A stretch of 64,000 nt of DNA from Pontibacter liquoris (GCF_022758235.1 NZ_JALEBG010000001.1:2666001-2730000), one strand, 5' to 3'. Counted from the first letter of the stretch, positions 18,093-27,012 are shown. Notes: a model not told the origin generated them from the letters alone. Made by a program: numbers and translations.

Positions 18093-18122
18093 CTTCCTTT
18101 TCTTCTTGATAAGAAAAGGAAG
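18093..18122. repeat. Short hairpin CTTCCTTTTCTT / AAGAAAAGGAAG
   Basis: Perfect 12-bp arms at 18093-18104 and 18111-18122 with a 6-nt loop, in low-complexity sequence preceded by GCCGGCTGGGCC-like bases. It looks like part of a dispersed intergenic repeat; a terminator role is unlikely because no T-tract follows on the transcribed (minus) strand. Confidence 0.5.
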
Positions 18123-18216
18123 CAAAAGAATCAAGACGATTTTGAACTCGCTGACCGCTCAAACAAAAAATCGTCATTAGTGCACCTGGACAACGGCTTT
18201 GCGCTGTAGCCTCTTC

Positions 18217-18336
18217 AGGAACTGTCCCCTTGAGGGGACGATAGGGGTGTTAAGTACGGTTGTAAATCTTTGTACTTCAACTCGCAGCAGAACCCGATGA
18301 TTACACCCCTGTGGTCCCCTCAAGGGGACAGTTCCT
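18217..18336. repeat. 120-bp inverted-repeat element (MITE/REP-like)
   Basis: Perfect 23-bp terminal inverted repeats at 18217-18239 and 18314-18336. Each arm contains its own 7-bp palindrome (GTCCCCT-TG-AGGGGAC), and inside them AGGGGTGT and ACACCCCT form a further near-pair. The roughly 74-bp interior has no gene. The form is that of a non-autonomous mobile element or REP doublet. No obvious target duplication is seen. The right arm ends next to the stop codon of the tubulin-like gene (18338), so it could also act as a transcript-end hairpin. Confidence 0.75.
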
Positions 18337-18337
18337 T

Positions 18338-19789
18338 TTAGCTATACTTCAGCTTCTCCTCCACCAGCGAATTGGTTGCAGCTTCGAAGGCTTTGATGGT
18401 GGCCTTGAAAGCGTCGCGGTCGGAGATGGATTCAGAAGCACGGTTAAGCTCTTTTACGAAAGCTCCCTGGCTAATACCCTTGTTCAGGAAGCCCGTTTCG
18501 ATCTGCTTGTCAGATACCATGCGGTTGAAGTCCGTTTCGTTCAGGTTGAGCGCAGCAAAAGTACGCTCCTTGCGGCTCAACTCGCGCAGCCACGACTGAT
18601 AGCCGAATTCCGGATGGGTTAGGAACTTGTTCAGCTCCTTGAACACCGGCTCGTTGCGGATCGCGCTCGTCAGGTCCACGCCTTTGGCATAAGCGGCTTG
18701 CGAGTCATGTGGCAGGTGCGTGGCGTAGTAGCGCTCGAAGTAATGGAAACGGATCAGTTGCTTGGCAATGCGATCGCGGGTTTCGCTGTCCAGGTGCGAG
18801 AACTGCACGTTGCTCACGTCTTCGCGCAGGCCGTACTCATGGTATACTTCGTTGCCGGATAGCTCATTGTCTGAGTAATCCATGAAGTCTACGATCGCAA
18901 GCGCGCTCAGCAGTTCTACCAGGTGTGCGTCGTTTTTCTGGCTAGCACGGCCCGGGTTGTTTTCCATTGGTTTGTCCGGCGTGTCACCCATATAGTAGAC
19001 CGCGTTCACCCCGTTCAGGTGGTTCTGGTAGTACGAGAGCGCGTCTTTTGCCTTGGTGGTGAAGGTGTTCGAATCGATGAAATCCGCCTCTACGCCGGCG
19101 GCAGGTTGCTCCAGCGAGAAATATGGCAACACCACCATCGCACCTGTCAGGGCATAATTTAAGCTAGCCGCATTCGGCAGCGAAGTACGCGAATCTTTGA
19201 AGTTTTTGAGCAGCAGCGGGAAACCGGCCGCGCCTGTTCCACCAAAGATCGAGCTCACAAAGAAGATACGGTCACCGGCCTGAAAGTTGGACGCAAAAAA
19301 GCGCATTTCCGGCGAGTCGATGATCTCGTTCAATACCACACTGCCCACGTTCGGGCTGCCACGGAAACCCACGTCCAGGCTGTTGTTCAGGTTCTCCGGC
19401 GTGAACAACAAATCGATCAGCGCCTGGCTTTCGATATCGAGCTGGTTATAGCCTACATGGTCTTTAAAGGGTTTGTTGATCCCACCGAAATCATATACAA
19501 AACTGTCGCGGATCTTGGAAGTACCATCGCCGGCAATGCTGGAGAGTGTGCTGATATCGGTATGAAAGAAGCCTTCGTCGCGGCGGCCCAGGGCGTCATG
19601 GATGTGCTTGTAGGTTTTAAGCAATTCCACGGTACGGTTCATGTCCCCGTTCTGCGTGTCGGGATCGATGATGATGGGTACTATTTTATCACAGTTCTGA
19701 ATTTTGACACCTGCGGCCATGAGCATGACCAGCGAGCGGATCACGCGGGAACCGGTGCCACCTATTCCGAATACAAAAAGTTTTGCCAT
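18338..19789 (-). CDS. Tubulin/FtsZ-superfamily GTPase-like protein
   Basis: 483 residues, no signal or membrane segment. The N-terminus KLFVFGIGGTGSRVIRSL is the beta1-T1 nucleotide-binding loop of the tubulin/FtsZ fold, and SSIFGGTGAAGFPLLLK at about 178-193 matches the T4 tubulin signature (GGGTGTG in FtsZ). It is not FtsZ itself: the division-gene context is missing and the rest of the chain differs; the 'tubulin-like' family (Pfam Tubulin_2) is the best fit from memory. It follows the small membrane protein by 2 bp, so the two are translationally coupled. Whether it polymerises is unknown. Residues after about 250 appear mostly helical and unassigned. Confidence 0.75.
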   Translation of the reverse strand: MAKLFVFGIGGTGSRVIRSLVMLMAAGVKIQNCDKIVPIIIDPDTQNGDMNRTVELLKTYKHIHDALGRRDEGFFHTDISTLSSIAGDGTSKIRDSFVYDFGGINKPFKDHVGYNQLDIESQALIDLLFTPENLNNSLDVGFRGSPNVGSVVLNEIIDSPEMRFFASNFQAGDRIFFVSSIFGGTGAAGFPLLLKNFKDSRTSLPNAASLNYALTGAMVVLPYFSLEQPAAGVEADFIDSNTFTTKAKDALSYYQNHLNGVNAVYYMGDTPDKPMENNPGRASQKNDAHLVELLSALAIVDFMDYSDNELSGNEVYHEYGLREDVSNVQFSHLDSETRDRIAKQLIRFHYFERYYATHLPHDSQAAYAKGVDLTSAIRNEPVFKELNKFLTHPEFGYQSWLRELSRKERTFAALNLNETDFNRMVSDKQIETGFLNKGISQGAFVKELNRASESISDRDAFKATIKAFEAATNSLVEEKLKYS

Positions 19790-19791
19790 AG

Positions 19792-20205
19792 TTATTTTTT
19801 GTTAGGCCATTTCATAGGAGTTGTCCATGCCTGCACGGAGCCCCTTTTGAGTAGTATAGAGAAAACGAAGAAAAGGATCAAGCTGTATATCACATTCACA
19901 AAAGCGAACATATACGTGTAAGAGTGCGTCTCGATCTCGTTGCCAGTTACCTGCGTGATCGGAATGATGAATTGAATAATGGCATTTAGAATGAGGAACA
20001 TCACCCAGTGCCGCGGCTTGTACAATCCAGTACTCATAGCGCGGTTCAGCACATAGTAATAAAGTACAACGATGCCTAAGGTGATGATAAAGAGCATCAG
20101 CCCGGTATTGGGGAACACCACCTCGCGGTAGTCGTTGGTAAAGTTGGCAGGCAGAGGCCGGCCTAAAACCAGTTCGTAGAGTCCTGAAAAAAACTTTTGT
20201 ATCAT
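19792..20205 (-). CDS. Small multi-pass membrane protein, unknown
   Basis: 137 residues, family not recognised. Three hydrophobic helices at about 34-54 (LMLFIITLGIVVLYYYVL), 67-86 (WVMFLILNAIIQFIIPI) and 98-121 (FAFVNVIYSLILFFVFSIL), with a short amphipathic N-terminus. 5 bp after the vWA-like lipoprotein gene and 2 bp before the tubulin-like gene. Its place between an envelope lipoprotein and a cytoplasmic GTPase fits a transmembrane connector; that is inference. Confidence 0.65.
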   Translation of the reverse strand: MIQKFFSGLYELVLGRPLPANFTNDYREVVFPNTGLMLFIITLGIVVLYYYVLNRAMSTGLYKPRHWVMFLILNAIIQFIIPITQVTGNEIETHSYTYMFAFVNVIYSLILFFVFSILLKRGSVQAWTTPMKWPNKK

Positions 20206-20210
20206 ACTTG

Positions 20211-21572
20211 TTAGTCTGCTTTGTTAAATTGTATGGTTGCGTTAAAGACGAAGTCGCTCTGGTCGCGGTAAAGCGCCTGAACACCGTCTATGATTTTGGT
20301 TAGCTGGTAAGTCTTTTTCTGCGCCGCGGCCGGGTTGTTGTCGTTTTCGGTCGACCAGGCCGTAATCCAGTTTGGTGTTACCTGCGGCAACTGCACCGAT
20401 ATCGTGCCGGAGTTTGCCGTAAGCTCAGGTACGCGCACCCGAACAAAATGTGTATACTTTGCCAGGTCTGGGGTGGCTTTTATACTTTCATCGGCTGCCG
20501 TAACCGAAACAATATTTGGCCTGCTGCCCGTGCTGGTTACTTTGAGGTTCTTTTTCAGGTAGTCTATACTTTGCATCGACAGCGGCAGCCGGCTCAGGTC
20601 CAGGCCAATGGTAAATTCCACCGGCTCATTCTTTTCCGGCTGCAGGCTCACTTCTGTACACGGATCGGCGTTGCGGCTACTGCAGTACACCACACCGGCC
20701 GGCTTGAATTGTTTTTCTTTTAATAAAGCGGAATAAGGTATGGACTTATACTCAAAACCAAAGTAGGCCTGCTGCGCCGGTAGGCTGCGCAGCACCTTGT
20801 TGGTGACCACCTGCACGTCTTCCTGCTTACCGATCACCCAAATGTAATATGGTATTGCTTCGCCGTTTAGCGTGCGTCTGAGTTCCGGCTTTTTGACGGC
20901 CGGGTAGTAGCTACCGAAGAACTCAGAGGTGTTGCCTAGTATGGCCACAGCCAATCCCTGGTGCTCGGCCTCGCGCAGGCTGCTGCGGATGTCAGCGTCA
21001 AGTGAAAGGAACTGTCCCTGGTCACGTGGGTCGGGGCCATGTATAAAATCAGAGATGATCACGCTGACTGCTCCTTGCTCGATTGACTTTTGTAAAATCG
21101 CCTGCAGCATGGCCGGTAGCGGCGTACCGCGTACATCATCCTTTATACCACTAACGATGTAGCTTTTTATGGTATTGTACGACACGCTGTCCAGTACCGG
21201 GCGGCTCCGGGCATCTTCTTTGGCCAGGTAAAAACCTTTGTCAGCCACGTAGCGGCCATCTTCTACTTCCGAGATCAGCTTTACCAGATTGTTCTGAAAG
21301 GTAGTGGCTTCTTTACCGGCCGCCGGAGCCGGCATAAAGCCCTTCATACCGTTGGAGATCTCCAGGTATACGTTCACATTGACCTTCGCCGGAGCAGCTT
21401 TTTCGGGAGAATTTGCAGGTGTTTTGGAAGCAGTTTTCTTTTCCGGTGCCGATGTAGCGGTAGCCGGGTTATTTTCTTCGCCGGCACTTTGCTTTTTGTA
21501 GCAACCGGATAAGAGCAATAGGATGGGAATCAGTAGCAAACAGGCGCTACGCACAAACCTTTTTATAAGCAT
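20211..21572 (-). CDS. Lipoprotein with vWA-like domain, first gene of the cluster
   Basis: 453 residues. Lipoprotein signal with lipobox LLSG and Cys24, then an Ala/Pro/Lys/Thr-rich linker to about 63. From about 65 the pattern resembles a von Willebrand A domain: strand VNVYLEISNGMKGF in the MIDAS position, and VSVIISDFIHG like the central vWA strand, where IISDG is typical. The metal-binding DxSxS is replaced by ExSNG, so metal binding may be altered. The last 170 residues are probably beta-rich and unassigned. It would sit in the periplasm, anchored to a membrane. It opens the minus-strand cluster; no upstream gene lies on the same strand within 440 bp. Confidence 0.6.
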   Translation of the reverse strand: MLIKRFVRSACLLLIPILLLLSGCYKKQSAGEENNPATATSAPEKKTASKTPANSPEKAAPAKVNVNVYLEISNGMKGFMPAPAAGKEATTFQNNLVKLISEVEDGRYVADKGFYLAKEDARSRPVLDSVSYNTIKSYIVSGIKDDVRGTPLPAMLQAILQKSIEQGAVSVIISDFIHGPDPRDQGQFLSLDADIRSSLREAEHQGLAVAILGNTSEFFGSYYPAVKKPELRRTLNGEAIPYYIWVIGKQEDVQVVTNKVLRSLPAQQAYFGFEYKSIPYSALLKEKQFKPAGVVYCSSRNADPCTEVSLQPEKNEPVEFTIGLDLSRLPLSMQSIDYLKKNLKVTSTGSRPNIVSVTAADESIKATPDLAKYTHFVRVRVPELTANSGTISVQLPQVTPNWITAWSTENDNNPAAAQKKTYQLTKIIDGVQALYRDQSDFVFNATIQFNKAD

Positions 21573-22012
21573 GCAGTTAGTTTTAAAAGCCGTTGGGCAA
21601 TACTATGAAAACGTAAATAAGGTTCTAGCGCACAAAACGTGCCTAAAAAAAGAGGTAAAAACCTGCCAAAAGCAACGGCAGACGCAATAGCAATTGCACT
21701 GATAAGAATATACTTTGAACGATATATTGAACGATAAGATACACAGGCTATTATATATTGCTGAAAATAAGGAATACGCCCTTGCAAAACGCCTTCCTCC
21801 TATCGCGCAGCCACAGCTACCAAGTATAGCCTAACGCAGAAACGATCGCTGCTCCGAAGGCCGGATATGCTACCCGATGTTGTGCGCCTCCAGTATGCAA
21901 AAAGCCACCTTCCGGCAGGAAAGGTGGCTTTTTAAGGCTACAGTAAATCTTTTTACCTAAGGGTGATCCGTCTTTGATACTGCAGGCGCCTGCCGGCACA
22001 AACAAGGTGCGC
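21573..22012. other. Intergenic region upstream of the seven-gene cluster
   Basis: 440 bp. It must contain the cluster promoter (minus strand), but no exact TTTG/TAnnTTTG pair was found. A/T-rich tract around 21670-21770. A terminator at 21899-21933 lies near the GH51 end, and TATACTT/AAGTATA heptamers at 21711 and about 21821. Confidence 0.5.
21899..21933. terminator. Terminator after the GH51 gene
   Basis: AAAAAGCCACCTT (21899-21911) pairs with AAGGTGGCTTTTT (21921-21933), a perfect 13-bp stem with a 9-nt loop. It lies about 80 bp past the stop of the minus-strand arabinofuranosidase gene, with A/T runs suited to termination in either direction. Confidence 0.8.
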
Positions 22013-23554
22013 TTAAGTTAACTCCAGTACCACCACAGAGAAGGGCGGCAGGTCTACTTTCAGGTTATCGCCTTTCAGTTTAGCTCCCTTAAAGGGCTGT
22101 GGCTCGATTTTGGACGGCTTTTCAAACGTATTAAAGTCCTGGAGCTTTTCAGAGGTAAGAATCCTTCCTTTTGCCGTTTTATACTTGCCTCCTGCTATGT
22201 TGATGGAAACCTGCTGGCCTTTGCGGGCATCTATATTAACCAGCGTGACATGCGTCAGGCCGTTTTCGGCGCGGGAGGCCGACACGGAAACAGCTGGCAG
22301 TTTCTCTCCGCCTACCTCATAACTGGCACTCTGAAGTTGTATGGGCAGCAAGGTAGCATCCTGATGCACTTTATACATTTCCATTACATGGTAGGTGGGC
22401 GTGAGCAACAATTTCTCCCCTTCGGTAAGTATAACCGCCTGCAGCACATTAATGGTCTGGGCCAGGTTTGCCATCCGTACCCGGTCGCAGTGGTTGTTAA
22501 AGATATTGAGGGTGGCGCCGGCGATCATCGCATCACGCATTGTATTCTGCTGGTATAAAAAACCAGGATTGGTGCCTGGCTCCACGTCATACCAGCCTCC
22601 CCATTCATCCACCACCAGGGCTACCTTTTTCTCCGGATCATATTTATCCATGATGGCGCCATGCTTGCGGATCAGTTCATCCATGAACAGGGCCTGCTTC
22701 ATCGTGGAAAAATACTGCTGCTCAGTAAAAGTGGTGGAAGGGCCTTTGGCATCCCAGTTGATCACGGCATAATGGTGCAGGGCATAGCCTTCCATTAGAT
22801 GGAGTGGGATTTTCTTCATCAGCACCTCCGTCCAGGTATAGTTGTCGGAAGATGGGCCGGAAGCGATCCGCATGATGCCTTTCTCCAGATAGCCTTTGCC
22901 GAGGTAGGTGGCGTTTTGCCTGTACAGGTCCGCATAATAGTCGGCCGTCATGTTGCCACCGCAGCCCCAGGGCTCATTGCCTACGCCCCAGAAAGTTACC
23001 TTCCAGGGCTCCTTTCGGCCGTTTTTGCGGCGCAGATCCGACATGGGACTCACCCCGTCAAAATTGGTGTATTGCACCCAGTCCATGAGTTCCTGCACCG
23101 ATCCGCTGCCTACATTGCCAGCCAGGTAGGGTTCGGTACCCAGCAGCTCACACATATCCAGAAAATCATGAGTGCCAAAGCTGTTGTTTTCCGTTACCCC
23201 TCCCCACCAGGCGTTCACCAGGGTCGGCCGGTCCTCTTTCGGGCCTATTCCGTTCTTCCAGTGATAAGTATCGGCAAAGCAGCCGCCCGGCCAGCGCAGA
23301 TTCGGGATCTGCAGTTTTTTCAGGGCCGCAACCACATCGTTACGAACACCGCGGGTATGCGGAATTTTGGTGTTATCCTCGCCCACATAAAAGCCGCCGT
23401 AAATGCTGCGCCCTAAGTGCTCGGCAAAGTGGCCATAGATATTGCGGTTAATTTTCAGCGCATTTTTTGTAGATGCATCCAGGGTTGCTGTGTTTTGTGC
23501 CTGGCATACGTATCCGCCCAGGGTGAGCAGGCAGCTTAAAATAATCTTTTTCAT
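22013..23554 (-). CDS. Secreted GH51 alpha-L-arabinofuranosidase
   Basis: 513 residues. Signal peptide 1-19 (VCQA end). The chain matches glycoside hydrolase family 51, which removes terminal arabinofuranose from arabinan and arabinoxylan with retention. [17 protein letters not shown] (43-59) and [14 protein letters not shown] (86-99) are family blocks. Glu194 in GNEPWGCGG is the expected acid/base and Glu317 in [10 protein letters not shown] the expected nucleophile. The C-terminal 110 residues form the usual beta-sandwich. Length is normal. No SusC/SusD pair or other polysaccharide genes are adjacent, so it is not in a standard utilisation locus. Exported, probably periplasmic. Confidence 0.92.
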   Translation of the reverse strand: MKKIILSCLLTLGGYVCQAQNTATLDASTKNALKINRNIYGHFAEHLGRSIYGGFYVGEDNTKIPHTRGVRNDVVAALKKLQIPNLRWPGGCFADTYHWKNGIGPKEDRPTLVNAWWGGVTENNSFGTHDFLDMCELLGTEPYLAGNVGSGSVQELMDWVQYTNFDGVSPMSDLRRKNGRKEPWKVTFWGVGNEPWGCGGNMTADYYADLYRQNATYLGKGYLEKGIMRIASGPSSDNYTWTEVLMKKIPLHLMEGYALHHYAVINWDAKGPSTTFTEQQYFSTMKQALFMDELIRKHGAIMDKYDPEKKVALVVDEWGGWYDVEPGTNPGFLYQQNTMRDAMIAGATLNIFNNHCDRVRMANLAQTINVLQAVILTEGEKLLLTPTYHVMEMYKVHQDATLLPIQLQSASYEVGGEKLPAVSVSASRAENGLTHVTLVNIDARKGQQVSINIAGGKYKTAKGRILTSEKLQDFNTFEKPSKIEPQPFKGAKLKGDNLKVDLPPFSVVVLELT

Positions 23555-23883
23555 GGCAGTTTTGCTCGTGGCTATTGGAGGTAACCTGTTCCGGAATAGA
23601 TTTCAATCCTGATAACAGAAGGCATAAGCTACAAAATTTATTTAAAATATAATATTTTAGATTTTAGATAATGTCAGCTTTACCCCCTTCTATTCGGCTC
23701 AAGTTTAATGCGTTAGTGAGGCCTGCGAACACATACTGCACGGGACGCTGCACAGGAGAAATGCAGCCGCAGCTCATATCCCTCTAATCTTTACAAGCCA
23801 TACTTAATATGGTAGCATAATTTAATGCGCTCCTTTTTATTAAACGTATATGTAAGCAGTCATACCTTTTTGATATTACCCGT
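23555..23883. other. Divergent intergenic region with A/T palindrome
   Basis: 329 bp between the minus-strand GH51 gene and the plus-strand methyltransferase. Contains the perfect A/T inverted repeat TAAAATAT-A-ATATTTTA at 23643-23659, possibly an operator, though A/T palindromes arise readily by chance. No clear promoter pair. Confidence 0.35.
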
Positions 23884-24906
23884 ATGGTTTCCAACTTTAA
23901 TTGCCCGATCTGTGATGCCCATGATTGGCAGACAGTTAAAACCTTTCATTACCGGCAGCAGGATGCGTTAGCTACTAATTCACTGCCTTCCTTTTCAAGT
24001 CTCCGGCGCCAGATCTTATTTACACTCTGGTTTCCCAACACTCCGGATGTTGCGCTCACCGCTATTTACTGCAATAACTGCGGTTTTATGTGTTATACTC
24101 CCCGGCCTACCAACGAAGACCTGCAAGCCAAATATCAGTACCTTGGCCAACGCGAAGAGATCGGCGCCCTGCATAATCCCTCGCAACGGGCGCTCCGGCT
24201 CGACCGGAAACGGGAGCAATTCATGTACCGGGTGATCACCAGGCAGTATTCCGGAATTTCCCGGAGCGTGTTAGATGTAGGGGGTGGCGATGGCCGCCTG
24301 ATGCGCCCTTTTCTGGCAAACGGGTATGCCTGCTCCGTTGTTGATTTTAACCAAAACCCTTACCCAGGCATTACACGGCTTGGCGCCACCCTGGACGATC
24401 TGCCCGCTGACGCCCGATTCGATATTCTTATCTGTAGCCATGTGCTGGAGCATGTTAGCGACCCGGCCCTGTTCCTGCAGAAACTTCGCTCCCGCCTAGC
24501 TCCGAACGGCGTTCTCTACATTGAAGTCCCCCTTGAGATATGGAAAGAGATTCCCATCACAAAGGACCCGGTAACGCATATCAACTTCTTTACTGTCTCT
24601 TCCTTAAAAAATGCCTTGCTCCTGAACGGGCTGCATCCGCTGGAAGTAAAGTATAGGCTGGCCACCTATGGCGGAAACTATAAACGGGTAGCCTGGGCCC
24701 TTGCCACCGCCACGGAAGTAAGCCCGGCAACGCGCCCTTTGGAGAATGCCCGCAGAACAAGGGCACTGTTGCGGCCAGGGGCCTACCACACGCTCCTGCG
24801 CAAGGCAGAGAACTTCTGGATCCGATACGTTCTGAATTTACCACCCAAAATTGCGGCCAAATTCAAGGCTTTACGCCCGGCAAAGTCTCAACCAGCCAGC
24901 ACATAA
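23884..24906 (+). CDS. Class I SAM-dependent methyltransferase with N-terminal zinc-binding motifs
   Basis: 340 residues. N-terminal CPIC (7-10) and CNNCGFMCY (about 61-69) suggest a zinc-binding knuckle like that of sugar C-methyltransferase-type proteins. The SAM-binding motif I VLDVGGGDG is at about 128-136, followed by the acidic strand end VVDFN and DILICSHVLEHV (motif II region with the common HVLEH). Targets of such proteins are often sugars or surface glycans; the substrate here is unknown. Only the unknown 109-residue protein and truA follow on the same strand, 162 bp on. Confidence 0.75.
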   Translation: MVSNFNCPICDAHDWQTVKTFHYRQQDALATNSLPSFSSLRRQILFTLWFPNTPDVALTAIYCNNCGFMCYTPRPTNEDLQAKYQYLGQREEIGALHNPSQRALRLDRKREQFMYRVITRQYSGISRSVLDVGGGDGRLMRPFLANGYACSVVDFNQNPYPGITRLGATLDDLPADARFDILICSHVLEHVSDPALFLQKLRSRLAPNGVLYIEVPLEIWKEIPITKDPVTHINFFTVSSLKNALLLNGLHPLEVKYRLATYGGNYKRVAWALATATEVSPATRPLENARRTRALLRPGAYHTLLRKAENFWIRYVLNLPPKIAAKFKALRPAKSQPAST

Positions 24907-25068
24907 TTTTATACATTGCAAAAGTGGCCTTGCAAGACAAAAGCTTATCAGGGGTAAACTGCGCCATTCGTATACTTATCTAAACCTTGTCGAAACTTGG
25001 CAGGCAATCTTACTTTTCTTCAGTCGTTTCGTAACTGATTCTGCACAGCATGTCTTACCTTAGCAGTT

Positions 25069-25398
25069 ATGGAAATACAGGGTGCCTGGACAAAAGATGA
25101 GGAGGGCTATATGCAGTTCGAAACTTCGGAACTGCAGCGGCTATACGAACTGGTGACAGACAAATATCACCAGGTATACAACCATTACCTGGAGACGTTT
25201 GATGATGATGAAGCGTTCTACAAAGCGTTGAAAGATGGTTACGAGATGGTAACCGATTACAAGATTATTGCTGGAAAAGAGGAATTTGTAACCACTTATA
25301 CCACGCCGACGCACGTGCTAGATGTATGGTATGGTTGCGACGAGGCAACAAACAAACGCGTTTACACCAAAGGCTTCCTTCGGATCAGCACCCGGTAA
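25069..25398 (+). CDS. Small conserved-looking protein, unknown
   Basis: 109 residues, acidic, no signal or membrane segment; family not recognised. Sequence is mostly helical at first (ELQRLYELVTDKYHQVYNHYL) and beta-like at the end. 61 bp before the proposed GTG start of truA on the same strand, so possibly co-transcribed. Codon composition resembles neighbours, supporting a real gene. Confidence 0.6.
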   Translation: MEIQGAWTKDEEGYMQFETSELQRLYELVTDKYHQVYNHYLETFDDDEAFYKALKDGYEMVTDYKIIAGKEEFVTTYTTPTHVLDVWYGCDEATNKRVYTKGFLRISTR

Positions 25399-25459
25399 GG
25401 CGGGGGCCCCTTTACAAGACAGGCGAACGGCACTGGTTAGCCGCAAACAAATACGAATT

Positions 25460-26269
25460 GTGAGATACTTTTTACATATTGGCTATAACGGCACCAACTA
25501 CAGGGGCTGGCAGCGGCACCCGGATGCTGTAAATGTGCAGCAGGTGCTGGAGGCATGTCTCAGCCGCATATTAAAGGAGCCCATTGCCATTGTGGGCTGC
25601 GGCAGAACCGATGCCCTGGTACACGCCAGCCAGTTCTACTTCCATATGGACGTGGAAAAGGAATGGGATTTTGACCTTTTTTTCCGGCTGAACAAAGCAC
25701 TGCCTTCCGATATTGCCATCTACGACATCATTCCGATGCAGGGCCTGCCCCATGCCCGTTTTGACGCCACGCAAAGAAGCTACGACTATTTCATCCATAC
25801 TTACAAGGATCCTTTTCTGAGCGGGCTGAGCGCGCTATACCTTGAAAAGAACCTGGACCTGGACGCAATGCGGGATGCGGTGGCCCTGCTACCCCAATAC
25901 AATGATTACAGGGCTTTCTGCAAAACACCGGCCCAGTACGAGCACACGATTTGCCACGTATCGGCTGCCCGCCTATTATCAGATCATAACGGCGATAAGC
26001 TGCGGTTTCAGATCTCCTCAAACAGGTTCCTGAGCCGCATGATCCGTATCATTGTCGGCAAGCTGCTGCTGGTTGGAACAGGTAGTATAAGCCTGGAAGA
26101 GTTTGAGAGTTACCTCATCACAAAAGAGACTCCCCCTACCATCATTCCCGCGCATCCGCAGGGTTTATACTTGTCTAAGGTGACATACCCCTACCTGGAC
26201 CTGCCCCCACGAACCGATTTTGCGGCCATACTTGCCAACCAGGCGGCGCATTCCTGGCAAGCGGTTTAA
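25460..26269 (+). CDS. truA: tRNA pseudouridine(38-40) synthase TruA
   Basis: 269 residues from a GTG start at 25460. TruA isomerises uridines 38, 39 and 40 of the tRNA anticodon stem. The protein begins VRYFLHIGYNGTNYRGWQ as TruA does, and GCGRTD gives the catalytic Asp51. Later LPSDIAIYDI, the RSYDYFIHT region and FLSRMIRIIVG are family blocks. The open frame extends further upstream to 25322, but that part overlaps the preceding gene and does not resemble TruA, and no ATG lies close to the true N-terminus; hence the GTG. Length is typical. Confidence 0.92.
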   Translation: MRYFLHIGYNGTNYRGWQRHPDAVNVQQVLEACLSRILKEPIAIVGCGRTDALVHASQFYFHMDVEKEWDFDLFFRLNKALPSDIAIYDIIPMQGLPHARFDATQRSYDYFIHTYKDPFLSGLSALYLEKNLDLDAMRDAVALLPQYNDYRAFCKTPAQYEHTICHVSAARLLSDHNGDKLRFQISSNRFLSRMIRIIVGKLLLVGTGSISLEEFESYLITKETPPTIIPAHPQGLYLSKVTYPYLDLPPRTDFAAILANQAAHSWQAV

Positions 26270-26294
26270 ACCGAAGCCAGGTAGAAACACCGGC

Positions 26295-27012
26295 TCAGGC
26301 TTTATATTTCACAGGCAATAGAGCTGCGGCCGTTTCATCCAGAAACCAATCTACTTTCCCCTGGTCTGGCCGGATAAGCTGGGCCGGGTACCGGCTGGTA
26401 TCGCGCTCTCCTTCCAGCACGTGCCGCACAGCTTCGGCTTTTGCGGCGCCGTAAACTAAAAAGGCAATCTGGTGCGAGAGGTTGATGAGCGGCGCTGTGA
26501 GCGTGAGGCGGTAGGTTTTCTGATCCGGCAGCAAGACTGCTTTCACATCTACGGCCTGCTCCTGCAGCACGGTGGTACCCGGAAAAAGCGACGCCGTATG
26601 CGCATCATTCCCCAGCCCAAGCAGCATCAGGTCAAACCGGATCTCCTGCCGCTTAAAGTGCTGCAGAATGCGTTGCATATACTCCTGCGCAGCCTGCTGC
26701 GGGGCTAGGGTGGTATTCACCGCGAAGATATTTTCTGGGGAGATGTTCAGCGGTCCGAAAAGGGCGTGCTGCACCATCAGGGCGTTGCTTTCCGGATCAT
26801 CAGCCGGCACATAGCGCTCGTCGCCAAAAAAGAAGTATGCGCGGCTCCAATCCACCTTCCAGTTATAAGCCGGGGAGGCAAGCTTTTCATACAGCTGTTT
26901 GGGCGAGCTGCCACCCGAAAGGGCGACATTAAACTGTCCGCGGGCGGCGATCGCCTCCCGCGCAGCATCCACAAAAAGATCCGCTACTGCAGTAAGTAAG
27001 GCTTCTGTGTCT

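Larger units (their letters stand above)
17968..18337. other. Repeat-bearing gap inside the seven-gene cluster
   Basis: 370 bp between the tubulin-like and actin-like genes, whereas three of the other five junctions in the cluster are 9 bp or less. It contains a 12-bp hairpin (18093-18122) and a 120-bp inverted-repeat element (18217-18336). No gene is visible. It may hold an internal promoter or terminator. Confidence 0.6.

Noticed and set aside
18018..18209. Small plus-strand open frame in the cluster gap
   Set aside because: Lies over the repeat region and is low complexity; explained by repeats.
11064..21572. Interpretation of the cluster as a canonical Zorya system
   Set aside because: No ZorC, ZorD or ZorE-like gene is visible; only the motor pair matches.
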